Assembly: GCF_003932785.1 (NCBI RefSeq)
Contig: NZ_RQYT01000006.1
Location: 34,169 to 98,168 of the forward strand
Length of the DNA stretch: 64,000 nucleotides
Reading direction: 5' to 3'
From: Arachnia propionica
GTDB taxonomy: Bacteria; Actinomycetota; Actinomycetes; Propionibacteriales; Propionibacteriaceae
In this document: positions 26,915 to 36,062 of the stretch, in pieces
Layout: every line of letters starts with the position of its first letter
How positions within the stretch are numbered: the first letter of the stretch is position 1
Notes under the pieces: generated by a model
Database searches by the model: none
What the model saw: the letters and a program-made list of their open reading frames with translations, nothing else
What the model was told of the DNA's origin: nothing
Made by a program: the position numbers and the translations under genes

Positions 26915-27684
26915 TGGAACTTCGTGCCGTGTCCCTCCAGGTACGTCTGGGTGGTCGACCCATCCTGCGAGGCATCGACCTGACAGCTCGTCCGGGCGAG
27001 GTGCTCGGGCTCATCGGCCCCAACGGTGCGGGGAAGTCCACCCTGCTGCGCACCATCGCCTGTCTCATCGCACCCGCGAGCGGATCGGTCCTCGCCGGTG
27101 CCGAGGAGTTGCGTTCCCTGCCCCATCGTCGGCGGGCCCGTCTGGTCTCCTTCCTGCCCCAGGACACCACGCTGGCCGCGAACTTCCGGGTTCGCGACCT
27201 GGTCGCCCTGGGCAGATACGCCCACCTGTCACGGTGGAGCGCCCCGACGAGCACGGATGCCCGGGTCGTTGACCAGGCCCTCGGCCGAGCCGGGGTCGAG
27301 GAGCTGGCCAACCGTCCCGTCGGGACCCTCTCCGGTGGGCAGCGCCAACTCGTCATGGTGGCGAAACTGCTGGCCCAGGACGCCAGGATCGTCCTGCTCG
27401 ACGAACCCGTCAGCGCCCTCGACATCGCTTATCAGCTCCAAGTCATGCGCCTGCTGCGTTCACTGGCAGCGGATGGTCACACCGTGGTGGTCGTTCTCCA
27501 TGACCTCAACCTGGCGGCGCGGGGGTGCGACCGGATCGCCATGCTCCGCGACGGTCTTCTCCATCGCATCGGTTCCCCCACGGAGGTGCTGAGCGAGGAG
27601 GCCGTCAGCGAGGTCTACGGCATCACCTGCCACATCGACTCGCAGCCGGACAGTCGACGACCCCGTGTCACCGCCCTGTTGTGA
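26911..27684 (+). CDS. FepC/HmuV-type ABC importer ATPase
   Basis: The 257-residue ATPase carries Walker A GPNGAGKST, a Q-loop in FLPQDTTLA, signature LSGGQRQLV, Walker B IVLLDEP and the switch His in VLHDLNLAARGCDR. This layout is typical of type II importers for siderophores, haem or B12. Either the GTG at 26911 (GTGA overlap with the permease stop) or the adjacent ATG at 26914 can start it. It is followed after 27 bases by the binding lipoprotein. Confidence 0.92.
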   Translation: MMELRAVSLQVRLGGRPILRGIDLTARPGEVLGLIGPNGAGKSTLLRTIACLIAPASGSVLAGAEELRSLPHRRRARLVSFLPQDTTLAANFRVRDLVALGRYAHLSRWSAPTSTDARVVDQALGRAGVEELANRPVGTLSGGQRQLVMVAKLLAQDARIVLLDEPVSALDIAYQLQVMRLLRSLAADGHTVVVVLHDLNLAARGCDRIAMLRDGLLHRIGSPTEVLSEEAVSEVYGITCHIDSQPDSRRPRVTALL

Positions 27685-27711
27685 AACCCTCCACCTGGAA
27701 AGGACAAGCCC

Positions 27712-28707
27712 ATGAAGCTGACCCGACGAGGACTCCTCCTCGGCTCCCTGCTCCCGCTCGCCGGTTGCGCGGCAACCACCCCGGCCACGGCCCCCTCCCC
27801 GTCATCCCCGGCGCCCTCTGCCACGGAAGGCAGCAGCGCGGCGACATCAGGTGCACCCGCCGCCTACCCGATGACCGTCACGATCGGCTCCTCCCCGGTC
27901 ACCGTCAGCGCCAAACCGAAGGCCGTCGCCGCTGCCTCCGGGGACGCGGCGGCGCTGGTGCTGGCCATCGCCCCCACCAGCCTCCTGGCCATCCCGGAGA
28001 CCGCGGTCCACGGGCCCTACGCGGAGGCGGCGGCCCCGGTCCAGCACAAGCTGGGCAACAAGGCCGCCGATCCCGAACAGTTGCTGTCGCTGTCCCCGGA
28101 TCTGGTCATCGTCACCGCCCGCCACGACGAGGAGAAGGACGTCGCCGGGATGCTCACGAGCGCCGGGGTCCCGGCGGTGGTCCTCACCCCGAAGGAGTTC
28201 GCCGGACCGAAGGCGATGATGGCGACCATCACCACCCTCGGCGCGCTGCTGGGGGAGCCGGAGGCGGCCATGCGTGTGGTCTCCGAGATGGAGACGGACG
28301 TGGCCACGGCCGCGGCGAATGCGGCACGGCTGACAACCAAGCCCCGGGTGCTGGGGCTCATGACCCGTGGGGACAAGATCATGACCACCGGTCAGCGCAC
28401 CACCCTCACCCTGCTCGCCGCCCAGGCGGGAGCCGCCGTGGTGGCGGCCGAGAAGGGCTGGGAGGCTGCGGTGCCGATCGACGTCGAGACGCTGGCCGCG
28501 ACCGCCCCTGACGTCATCCTCATCGAGGACTTCCAGGGCAAGGGCAGTGCTCCCTTTGACGAGTTGCTCGCCAACCCGGCCCTGGCCGAGGTTCCGGCGA
28601 TCAAGCAGCAACGTGTCCACCTCCTCCCCGGCGACCATGTCTCCGCGTCCGGCGGGCCCCACATCACCAAGGGGCTCGTGGCGATCTCCGAGTTGCTCGC
28701 CCAGTGA
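27712..28707 (+). CDS. Metallophore-binding lipoprotein (BtuF/FhuD fold)
   Basis: The 331-residue protein is the substrate receptor. The N-terminus TRRGLLLGSLLPLAGC combines a twin-arginine-like motif with a lipobox (LAGC, Cys19), followed by a Ser/Pro/Ala linker to about residue 45. The Periplasmic_binding_2 domain shows the family's two-lobe pattern, with PEQLLSLSPDLVIV in the first lobe and LAATAPDVILIED in the second, joined by a long helix. The binding pocket residues do not reveal the ligand. AAAGGA lies 7 bases before the ATG. The stop overlaps the next gene as GTGA. Confidence 0.9.
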   Translation: MKLTRRGLLLGSLLPLAGCAATTPATAPSPSSPAPSATEGSSAATSGAPAAYPMTVTIGSSPVTVSAKPKAVAAASGDAAALVLAIAPTSLLAIPETAVHGPYAEAAAPVQHKLGNKAADPEQLLSLSPDLVIVTARHDEEKDVAGMLTSAGVPAVVLTPKEFAGPKAMMATITTLGALLGEPEAAMRVVSEMETDVATAAANAARLTTKPRVLGLMTRGDKIMTTGQRTTLTLLAAQAGAAVVAAEKGWEAAVPIDVETLAATAPDVILIEDFQGKGSAPFDELLANPALAEVPAIKQQRVHLLPGDHVSASGGPHITKGLVAISELLAQ

Positions 28708-30353
28708 TCTCGTTCTGGCGGGACCTGCCGTCCTCCGCGTGGCCGATCATCATCGGCTACTGGGTGCGCACGGCGGCGCTGGCCCTGGTCGCCGTGGCCG
28801 TGGGGGCGATCATCGACGCCCGTGGTTCCGGATGGTGGTGGACGGCGGTGGCAGCGCTGGTCGTGGCCGCCGCCACCGTCTGGTTCGCCGAGGTCCGCAC
28901 AGCCCGGATCCATGTCACCGAGGAGAGTCGACTCCGACGGGCGGCCCTGATCGGCTGGTGGGCAGGCGCGGGACGACCGGGAGCACCCACCCCTGAAGGT
29001 CCTCGCACCGGTGGAACGGTGGCCCTCCTGACCGAGTCCGCGGCCGGAGCGGCGAACTACCGAGCCGAGTTCCTGGGCCCGACCTTCGCCGCCCTGTCCG
29101 CCCCGCTCATCGTCGTGGCCGTGATCGCTTCAACTCTGGACCCCTGGCTGGGTCTCGTCCTGGCCGTGCTCGTCCTGGCGGTTCCTGCCGTGACGATCGC
29201 CTTCGGGACGGTGTTCCGCAGTTCCTCCGGCCAGTACCGCCGCATCAGTGCGACGGTGGCGGGTGGCTTCCAGGAGGTGCTGCGCTGCCTGGGGCTGCTG
29301 CGGCTGCTCGGCGCGACACGGCATGGCAGGCAGGTTCTCGAGGAGGGGGCCGACCTCCTGGCGGGCACCATGTTCCGGATGCTCCGCAAGGACCAGCTCA
29401 TGATCATCGTCAACGATCTGCTGTTCTCCGCCGGACTCGTCACCGTCATGCTGGCATGGCTGTGGCATGACCACTCGGCAGGAACGTTGAGCGTCGGCGA
29501 GGTGACCGCGGGTGTCCTGCTGGCGGTGCAGCTCTACGAGCCCATCGATTCCCTGGGACGCACCTTCTACGTCGGCCGCGGCGGTCGACCGCTGCTCGAG
29601 CGGCTGAACGAGCTCGCAACCGTGACCCCGAACTCGCCCGGACGGGTCGACGACGGTCCCGGGGAACTGGAGTTGCGAGGCGTCACCATCCGGCGAGGTG
29701 AGCAACTCGTCGTCGAGGACCTCGACCTCACCGTGCCGGCGGGAACCATGCTCGGTGTCGTGGGACCGACGGGGGCGGGCAAGACCTCCCTCGCGCTGGT
29801 GCTCCAAGGACTGTTGCCCGTGACCGGCCAGGTGCTGCTCGACGGGCGGCCCACGACGAAGGAGGACCTGCTCCAGGCGGTCACGACCCTCACCCAGCGT
29901 CCCCATGTCTTCGCCGGAACGGTGGCGGACAACCTCCGCCTCGGAGCCTCGAATGCCACCGACGCGGAGCTTCGCGAGGTCCTGGATCGGGTTCGGCTCC
30001 TCGCCGAGCTTCCCGAGGGCATCGAGACCCGTCTCGGCGAGGCCGGTCACGGGTTGTCCGGGGGACAGATCCGTCGTCTCGGCCTGGCCAGGGCCCTCAT
30101 GAGCCGTCCCCGGGTCCTCATCCTCGATGAACCGACGGCCGATCTCGACCGCCACAACTCCACCATGCTGGGCGAGGTGATCGCCGGGTTGCTGCCGACC
30201 ACGACGGTGGTGCAGATCGCGCATCGGCTCGCAACCCTCCACGGCGCCGATCAGGTGCTGGTCATGGATGAGCCACCCCGGGTGGCGACGGTGGCGGAAC
30301 TGATGGCCGATGAGGGCTACTTCCGGACGGCGACGAGATTGGAGCAGGCATGA
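28704..30353 (+). CDS. Exporter-fold ABC half-transporter, CydD/YbtP-like (first of pair)
   Basis: The 549-residue protein has an N-terminal six-helix membrane domain (about 1-320) fused to an ATPase domain with Walker A GPTGAGKTS, Q-loop TLTQRPHVF, signature LSGGQIRRL and Walker B VLILDEPTADLD. The nearest patterns are CydD and the siderophore importers YbtP/IrtA, which use the same exporter fold. Placement in a metallophore-uptake operon favours a role in siderophore handling, by import across the membrane or by export of the free molecule. It overlaps the lipoprotein gene and the next gene by 4 bases each, and the pair probably makes a heterodimer. Confidence 0.83.
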   Translation: MISFWRDLPSSAWPIIIGYWVRTAALALVAVAVGAIIDARGSGWWWTAVAALVVAAATVWFAEVRTARIHVTEESRLRRAALIGWWAGAGRPGAPTPEGPRTGGTVALLTESAAGAANYRAEFLGPTFAALSAPLIVVAVIASTLDPWLGLVLAVLVLAVPAVTIAFGTVFRSSSGQYRRISATVAGGFQEVLRCLGLLRLLGATRHGRQVLEEGADLLAGTMFRMLRKDQLMIIVNDLLFSAGLVTVMLAWLWHDHSAGTLSVGEVTAGVLLAVQLYEPIDSLGRTFYVGRGGRPLLERLNELATVTPNSPGRVDDGPGELELRGVTIRRGEQLVVEDLDLTVPAGTMLGVVGPTGAGKTSLALVLQGLLPVTGQVLLDGRPTTKEDLLQAVTTLTQRPHVFAGTVADNLRLGASNATDAELREVLDRVRLLAELPEGIETRLGEAGHGLSGGQIRRLGLARALMSRPRVLILDEPTADLDRHNSTMLGEVIAGLLPTTTVVQIAHRLATLHGADQVLVMDEPPRVATVAELMADEGYFRTATRLEQA

Positions 30354-31984
30354 ACCGATGGGGACTCGCGCTCGAACTGACCAGGCAGGCACGTCCCGAG
30401 TTCTGGGTGCTCACGGGCTCGACGCTGCTGCGCATCCTGAACCTCTCCTGCGGGGCGGCCCTGCTTGCCTGGCCCGCGTGGCTGCTGACCTCCGGGAGCC
30501 GACCGGATGTCGTCACGGTCGGCCTGGTGCTCCTCGTGGTGGCAGCGACGAAGGCCGTCGCCCGGTACGGGGAGCAGGTCCTGGGGCATCTGGCAGCCTT
30601 CCGGACCCAGGCCCGGTTGCGGATCAGGCTCTACGACGACCTGGTCCCCCTTGCCCCCGCGATCACCACTGCACGAGGATCGGGAGACCTCCTGACCCTC
30701 GCCAACGACGAGGTCAATGCCTTGGAGGTGTTCTACGCGCACACCATCGCCCCGACGATCACCGCCGTCGTCCTCCCTGTCACGGGCGTGCTCGTCGGGG
30801 GCTGGGTCGGGGGTGGGGCCGTCGCCGTCGTGCTCGCGATCGGCTTTCTCCTCGGTGGTGTCGTCGTGCCCTGGCTGGGGGCACGGGCATCGCGCCGTGC
30901 GTCGCTGCATGCCTCCTCGGCCCGGTCCGTACTGGCCCAACACATGAGCGACGACGTCGCCGGGCGCGACGAGATCGTCTCCCATCGAGGTGAACGGTGG
31001 CGGCTTCGCGTCGCACAGCGGGCGGAGGCCGAGGTGGGGCGCGCGGTCATGCTGGGTGGCCGGGCGAAGGCATCGAGGAGCGCACTCGCCATGCTGTGGC
31101 AGGGTGCGACGATCCTCGCCCTGCTGGCGGTGGCCGAGGTCCCAGCAGTCCTGGTCCCGATCGCGCTGGTGCCCGGGATCGCCCCCGCCCTGGCGTCGGT
31201 GGAACGGTTGGCGCGTTCCCTGCCGTCGGCCCTCACCGCAGCCGGGCGTCTGGCGGAGGTCTCCCGAATCACGCCGGAGGTGCTCTCCCCCGCCGACCCG
31301 GTCGCCCCCTCGGGCCGCTCGGACATCGAGCTGCGGGATGTGTCCTTCCGGTACCCGGGGACCGAGCGTGATGTGCTCGACGGCTTCTCCCTGCGCGTCC
31401 CCGATGGTGGGCGGGTTGGGATCGTCGGCCCCTCGGGGGCCGGCAAGTCGACCGTCGCCCACCTGCTGACCCGCACCTTCGACCCGCAGGCCGGGCAGGT
31501 GTGTCTCGGGGGCGTCGACCTGCGGCGCCTCGACCTGGAGGAAGTGCGACGGCTGGTGCGGGTCACGGACCAGCGTGGGGTCCTGTTGTCCGGGACGGTT
31601 CGGAGCAACCTGCTCCTGACCAGGCCGGATGCGGAGGCGGCGGATCTGGAGCACGCCTGCCGTCTGGCCTGTCTGGACCGGGACCTCGCGGAATGGCCGG
31701 ACGGGTTGGACACCGTCCTCGGCGAGTTCGGGACGCGGCTGTCGGGAGGTCAGGCGCAACGACTGGCGCTGGCGAGGGCGATCGTCGGGAGACCACGGGT
31801 GCTCGTCCTCGACGAGGCCACGTCCCACCAGGATGCGATCACCCAGGCAGAGATCATGGAGCGGCTGTTGGGTCAGTGGCGGGGAACCCTCATCGTCATC
31901 GCGCACCGGGACGCCGCCCTGACAGGCATGGACACCGTCGTCAGGGTCGACCCCGCCGAGTGCCGGTCACTCCCGCTGCCGTGA
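30350..31984 (+). CDS. Exporter-fold ABC half-transporter, CydC/YbtQ-like (second of pair)
   Basis: The 544-residue protein is the partner subunit, with a six-helix domain and an ATPase domain showing Walker A GPSGAGKST, signature LSGGQAQRL and Walker B VLVLDEATSHQD. Here the Walker B is followed by Glu-Ala-Thr, as in a canonical active site. The membrane segment RYGEQVLGHLAAFRTQARLR resembles CydC. Cytochrome bd genes are not present in the window, so a CydDC role in bd-oxidase assembly has no local support; the operon points to metallophore traffic. The end overlaps the convergent clcA-like gene by 18 bases. Confidence 0.82.
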   Translation: MNRWGLALELTRQARPEFWVLTGSTLLRILNLSCGAALLAWPAWLLTSGSRPDVVTVGLVLLVVAATKAVARYGEQVLGHLAAFRTQARLRIRLYDDLVPLAPAITTARGSGDLLTLANDEVNALEVFYAHTIAPTITAVVLPVTGVLVGGWVGGGAVAVVLAIGFLLGGVVVPWLGARASRRASLHASSARSVLAQHMSDDVAGRDEIVSHRGERWRLRVAQRAEAEVGRAVMLGGRAKASRSALAMLWQGATILALLAVAEVPAVLVPIALVPGIAPALASVERLARSLPSALTAAGRLAEVSRITPEVLSPADPVAPSGRSDIELRDVSFRYPGTERDVLDGFSLRVPDGGRVGIVGPSGAGKSTVAHLLTRTFDPQAGQVCLGGVDLRRLDLEEVRRLVRVTDQRGVLLSGTVRSNLLLTRPDAEAADLEHACRLACLDRDLAEWPDGLDTVLGEFGTRLSGGQAQRLALARAIVGRPRVLVLDEATSHQDAITQAEIMERLLGQWRGTLIVIAHRDAALTGMDTVVRVDPAECRSLPLP

Positions 31985-33361
31985 CCCGGTGGTCGTTCCC
32001 CTCGCGACGTTGGCCCGGGTGCGCCAGACGGATCGCTCCGTCAGCTGGTCGTAGATCGGGTCACACCTCATCACCAGTGCGATGAACATGGCCGCCGCAC
32101 TGGCTCCCAGCATCGGGGCCAGGAGCACGGCGGAGCCGCTCATCTCCATCGCCAGCACGATCCCGGTGACCGGTGCTCGCACCGTTGCGGCGAACAAGGA
32201 GGCCATGCCGATGAGGGCCAGAGCTGCCGGTTCGGGCACCAGATGAGGAGCGACCTGACGACCGATGAGGCCGACGACGAGTCCCACGTTCGCGCCGAGG
32301 ACGAGTGTGGGGGCGAACAGTCCGCCGGGAGTGCAGGCGGCGTAGGACAAAGCGCCGAGGAAGAACCTCGCCACGAGCATGAGCGTCACCGCGAGCAGGG
32401 TCCCCTGCCCCAGGAGGGCGGCCTGGGTGAGGTCGTGTCCGCCTCCCATGAGGTGCGGGGCCAGCAGCCCGGCGACCCCCACGACGAGCCCGATGAGGGC
32501 GGCCCTCACCACGACGGGGATGTGGCTGACATCCGCCTGCCTGAGGAAACCTATGATGACCCGGTTGTACAGGACCCCCACGAGACCGGTGACGATCCCG
32601 ACCAGCAGGACGACGGGTAGGTGCCGCAGGTGGGGGTCGTCGAGGGCGGGGACCACGAACTCGGTCCCCGGGCCGAGGATGAGCCGGGAGACCGCGTACC
32701 CGCTGCCGGTGGCGACGAGCGCGGCGAGACCGACCCGGTGGTCGAACTTCTTCAGCAGTTCCTCGAGGATGAAGATGCTCCCGGCGATCGGCGCGGCGAA
32801 GGCCGTCGTCAGTCCTGCCCCCGCCCCGGCGGCGACGAGGGTGCGCATGTCGGCGTCGGTGCGGCGGGACAGGGAGGCCACACCCGTGGCGACCGTGGCC
32901 CCCATCTGGACGCTGGGTCCCTCCCTGCCGAGGACGAGTCCGGAACCGATGGAGGCGAGGCCGCCGAGGAACTTCACGGGGAGGATTCGTCGTCGTCCCG
33001 GAGGAATCCGCCCCGCAACGATGCCCTCCACCCGTGGGATGCCGGAGCCCTCGGCGTGGGGTTCGACCCGGTGCACCAGCCAGGCCGCGAAGGCCGCGCC
33101 GGCCACGGAGATGCCGAGGTGGAGGGGCAGCCCGAGCAGGAGGTTCTGCTGGGCCCAGTGCGCCAGCCGGAGTCGGTGTTCCCCCAGGAACTCCAGGGCG
33201 CGACGGAACAGCGCGGTCACCACTCCGGTGCCCATACCGACGAGGGCTGCCAATCCGATGAGGATCAGTTCGTGGGAGATGTCGCGGGTGCGTCGTTTCC
33301 ACGGGTTGGGAACCTTGGAGAGCCATCGTCGGGCCAGATCCTCATGCACATTCCTGGACAT
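31967..33361 (-). CDS. CLC-family chloride/proton antiporter
   Basis: The 464-residue membrane protein has the CLC signatures GSGIPRVEG (anion-binding Ser), GREGPSVQMG (the gating Glu), and CTPGGLFAPTLVLGANVG. An ILEELLKKFD segment supplies the internal proton-path Glu, and YDQLTE near the C-terminus supplies the anion-coordinating Tyr. With both glutamates present, an H+/Cl- exchanger rather than a channel is expected. There is no C-terminal CBS domain. I start at the ATG at 33361; a TTG 13 codons earlier is less likely. Confidence 0.92.
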   Translation of the reverse strand: MSRNVHEDLARRWLSKVPNPWKRRTRDISHELILIGLAALVGMGTGVVTALFRRALEFLGEHRLRLAHWAQQNLLLGLPLHLGISVAGAAFAAWLVHRVEPHAEGSGIPRVEGIVAGRIPPGRRRILPVKFLGGLASIGSGLVLGREGPSVQMGATVATGVASLSRRTDADMRTLVAAGAGAGLTTAFAAPIAGSIFILEELLKKFDHRVGLAALVATGSGYAVSRLILGPGTEFVVPALDDPHLRHLPVVLLVGIVTGLVGVLYNRVIIGFLRQADVSHIPVVVRAALIGLVVGVAGLLAPHLMGGGHDLTQAALLGQGTLLAVTLMLVARFFLGALSYAACTPGGLFAPTLVLGANVGLVVGLIGRQVAPHLVPEPAALALIGMASLFAATVRAPVTGIVLAMEMSGSAVLLAPMLGASAAAMFIALVMRCDPIYDQLTERSVWRTRANVARGTTTGSRQRE

Positions 33362-33422
33362 CGCGTTCTCATCCCACCACCGTGGACGGTTCCGGGCCAA
33401 GTCCTGGGCGTCTGCGTTCCCC

Positions 33423-33428
33423 TATGCT
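33423..33428 (+). promoter_or_regulatory. -10 box of leaderless ABC-2 operon mRNA
   Basis: TATGCT lies 6 bases before the GTG start at 33435 and no Shine-Dalgarno is present, which fits a leaderless transcript. Confidence 0.5.
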
Positions 33429-33434
33429 GGCCCA

Positions 33435-34424
33435 GTGACCCCGTTGATCCATGTCCAGCAGCTGCGCAAGGAGTTCGTCCGACCGGCTGAGTTCCACGGG
33501 CGGTTCGCCTCGATCAGGCGATTGTTCTCCCGACGGCGGGTGACGAAGGTGGCCGTCGAGGACGTGTCCTTCGACATCGACGCCGGTGAACTCGTCGGAT
33601 ACCTCGGCAGCAACGGCGCCGGAAAATCGACGACCATCAAGATGCTGACCGGAATCCTGGTCCCGACCTCGGGGCAGGTGACGGTGGCGGGCCGGACGCC
33701 GTGGCGGGACCGCCGAGCCGTGGCCGCCAGTATGGGCGCGGTGTTCGGGCAGCGCAGCCAGCTGTGGTACGACCTGCCGCTGCGGGACTCCTTCGAGGTC
33801 ATCCGCGACCTGTACGGGGTGTCGGAGGGCGATTACCGTCGGCGGCTCGGCATGTTCACCGAGCTGCTCGACATGGCGGACTTCCTCGACACCCCGGTGC
33901 GGTTCCTGTCCTTGGGGCAGCGGATGCGCGGCGACCTCACCGCAGCGTTGCTGCACCAGCCGAAGGTCGTCTACCTGGATGAGCCCACCGTCGGTCTCGA
34001 CGTGGTGGCGAAGCGACGGATCCGGGAGTTCATCGCCGAGATCAACCGGGAACTCGGCACCACACTGCTGCTGACCACCCATGACATGGACGACGTGGAG
34101 GCCCTGTGTCCGCGTGTCATCATGATCGACCAGGGTCGGGTGCTCTTCGACGGGTCCCTCACGAGGCTTCGGAGCCGGTGGGTGAAGGAACGCACCCTCA
34201 CCGTCACCCCGGCACCGGGGGTCGATCCCGCCCGGATCCGCATCCCCGAGGCCACCACGAGCGTCGTCGACGGCGCGGCTGTGCTCTCCCACGATCCCGC
34301 CGTGGTGACGACCCCACAGCTCATCGCGGCGGTGACCTCCCGGTGGGAGGTTGCTGACCTGACCGTCGGCGAGGCGAGCCTCAGCGACGTCGTCGCCCGC
34401 ATCTACGCGGAGCGTCGGGCGTGA
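33435..34424 (+). CDS. ABC-2 exporter ATPase
   Basis: The 329-residue ATPase has Walker A GSNGAGKST, Q-loop VFGQRSQLW, a signature region LSLGQRMRG, Walker B VVYLDEP and the switch His in TTHDMDD, followed by a C-terminal extension of about 90 residues. The N-terminal extension RPAEFHGRFASIRRLF and the GQRSQLWYDLP segment are typical of the ATPases that pair with two ABC2_membrane_6 permeases. The GTG at 33435 is supported by the leaderless -10. The stop overlaps the next gene as GTGA. Confidence 0.9.
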   Translation: MTPLIHVQQLRKEFVRPAEFHGRFASIRRLFSRRRVTKVAVEDVSFDIDAGELVGYLGSNGAGKSTTIKMLTGILVPTSGQVTVAGRTPWRDRRAVAASMGAVFGQRSQLWYDLPLRDSFEVIRDLYGVSEGDYRRRLGMFTELLDMADFLDTPVRFLSLGQRMRGDLTAALLHQPKVVYLDEPTVGLDVVAKRRIREFIAEINRELGTTLLLTTHDMDDVEALCPRVIMIDQGRVLFDGSLTRLRSRWVKERTLTVTPAPGVDPARIRIPEATTSVVDGAAVLSHDPAVVTTPQLIAAVTSRWEVADLTVGEASLSDVVARIYAERRA

Positions 34425-35218
34425 GCCGGTGGGCCGCGTTGCGGGCTCCGGCGCGAGCGGCGTTCCGGAGCACCTGGGTGTATCGCGTCGACGTGGTGAC
34501 GGCCGTGCTGGGGTTGCTGCTGCAGGTGTGGTTGCTCAGCGTGGTGTGGCGCAGTGTCTACGGCGGTGCGGATCGGATCCGTGGCATCGGTGTCGATCAG
34601 GCGGTGAGTTACGCGGTGCTGGCGGGCTCCATCCAGGTGGCACTGATGCCGTGGCAGTTCTCGTCGCTCAATGATCGGGTGCGCAGTGGGCAGGTGGGGG
34701 TGGACATGACCCGACCGGTCGGGCTGATCCCCCAGGTCCTGGCACAGAACATCGGCACCTTCCTGGCTCAGCTACCCATGGCCACGATCGGCATCGTGTG
34801 GGCCATCGCGATCGGCGCGCTGTCCCTGCCACCCGCAGCCGCCGTCGTCGTGCCGTGGCTGGTCGCGACAGCGCTGGGGGTGGTGCTCGCGCTGCTGATG
34901 AATCTGCTGATGTCGCTGGCCTGCTTCTGGTCGTTGGAGATCGGCGGCTACCTCATGCTGTACCGGCTCGGTTCCGCGCTGTTGTCCGGGGCGCTGATCC
35001 CGCTGTGGTTCATGCCCGGCTGGGTGGCGACGGTGCTGGACTGGCTGCCGTTCCGGGCGCAGATGTTCACTCCCCTGGCCATCTATTTCGGTCAGGTCTC
35101 CGGGGTCCGGATGTGGCTGGCGATCCTGGCCCAGCTCGGCTGGATCGTCGTGGTCGGGGCGCTGCTGCTGGTCGTGTGGCGCCGTGCGGAACGCAAGGTG
35201 GTGGTGCTGGGTGGCTGA
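34421..35218 (+). CDS. ABC-2 permease 1 (ABC2_membrane_6 family)
   Basis: The 265-residue protein has six hydrophobic helices and the family segments AFRSTWVYRVDVV, DMTRPVGLIPQVLAQNIG and LIPLWFMPGWVATVLDWLPF. It is one half of the membrane part of an exporter with unknown substrate. The ATPase gene overlaps its start by 4 bases, and its own end overlaps the second permease by 8 bases, so expression of the three is coupled. Confidence 0.88.
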   Translation: MSRWAALRAPARAAFRSTWVYRVDVVTAVLGLLLQVWLLSVVWRSVYGGADRIRGIGVDQAVSYAVLAGSIQVALMPWQFSSLNDRVRSGQVGVDMTRPVGLIPQVLAQNIGTFLAQLPMATIGIVWAIAIGALSLPPAAAVVVPWLVATALGVVLALLMNLLMSLACFWSLEIGGYLMLYRLGSALLSGALIPLWFMPGWVATVLDWLPFRAQMFTPLAIYFGQVSGVRMWLAILAQLGWIVVVGALLLVVWRRAERKVVVLGG

Positions 35219-36029
35219 ACGACGACTGCCGTCGGCGCTGCGGGCGTGGTGGGTGCTGGAGCGAGCGACGGTGCGCGCCCAGGCGCAGTACCGTGCCAAT
35301 CTGTTCATGGGGTTCATCGGGGGTCTCACCTATCAGGGCATCCATGTGCTGTTCCTGGTGCTGCTGCTCAACAGCTTCGGGGTGATCGACGGCTGGGGGC
35401 TCGCGGAGCTGGGGTTGATGGTGGGGATCCGGCTGGCGGCGCACGCCTGTTACGTGATGCCGTTCGGCGCACTGCTCGACACCTCGCGGCTCATCCACGA
35501 CGGAGAGTTCGATCTGCTGCTGTTACGACCCGTTCCTGCGTTCCTTCAGGTGGTGACGCGGCGTTTCAACATCCTCACCGTCGGTGACGGGGTGCTGGGG
35601 CTCGTCGCGTTGGTCGGCTTCGCCGTCGCCTCGCCGGTGGAGTGGACGTGGTGGCGGATCGGCTACGTGTTGGCCGCGGTCGTCGGCGGTGGGCTGGTGG
35701 AGGCGGCGATCCAGGTGACGATCGCGTCGCTGGCCTTTCGCGCCGGGTCGGTCCGCGGCCTGCAGAACCAGGCGGACAGGCTGATCACCACCTTTGGGAT
35801 CTACCCGCTGACGATCTTCGGCCCGGTGGGGCTGCTGACCTTGACGCTGGTGCTGCCGCTGGGGTTCATCGCCTACCTGCCGACCGCGGCACTGTTGGGA
35901 CGCGCACGCGAGATACCGCTGCCGGATGTGGTGGTGTGGTCGTCGCCACTGCTCGGCTGGATGCTCTTCCCGCTGGCCGTGGTCCTCTTCCAGCGAATGT
36001 CCCGCCACTACACGAGCCCGGGAGCCTGA
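35211..36029 (+). CDS. ABC-2 permease 2 (ABC2_membrane_6 family)
   Basis: The 272-residue protein is the second permease, with the matching segments RAQAQYRANLFMGFIGG, EFDLLLLRPVPAFLQVV and YPLTIFGPVGLLTLTLVLPLGF. The start is taken as the GTG at 35211 (VAERRLPSALRAWWVLE), which is preceded by a GGTGGTGCTGG stretch; an ATG-less upstream extension from 35184 is possible but overlaps the first permease further. Systems of this type are often near exopolysaccharide or antibiotic-resistance genes, but nothing here shows the substrate. Confidence 0.88.
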   Translation: MAERRLPSALRAWWVLERATVRAQAQYRANLFMGFIGGLTYQGIHVLFLVLLLNSFGVIDGWGLAELGLMVGIRLAAHACYVMPFGALLDTSRLIHDGEFDLLLLRPVPAFLQVVTRRFNILTVGDGVLGLVALVGFAVASPVEWTWWRIGYVLAAVVGGGLVEAAIQVTIASLAFRAGSVRGLQNQADRLITTFGIYPLTIFGPVGLLTLTLVLPLGFIAYLPTAALLGRAREIPLPDVVVWSSPLLGWMLFPLAVVLFQRMSRHYTSPGA

Positions 36030-36062
36030 CCGGTCCCCCACCCACCCGGACGGGGTCGGCCT

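Noticed and set aside
30350..31984. Annotation as cytochrome bd assembly factor CydC
   Set aside because: No cydAB genes are present and the gene is embedded in a metallophore-uptake operon, so the name would overstate what is known.
33362..33434. Riboswitch between clcA and the ABC-2 operon
   Set aside because: The 73-base gap is too short and shows no conserved riboswitch core; the leaderless -10 explains it.
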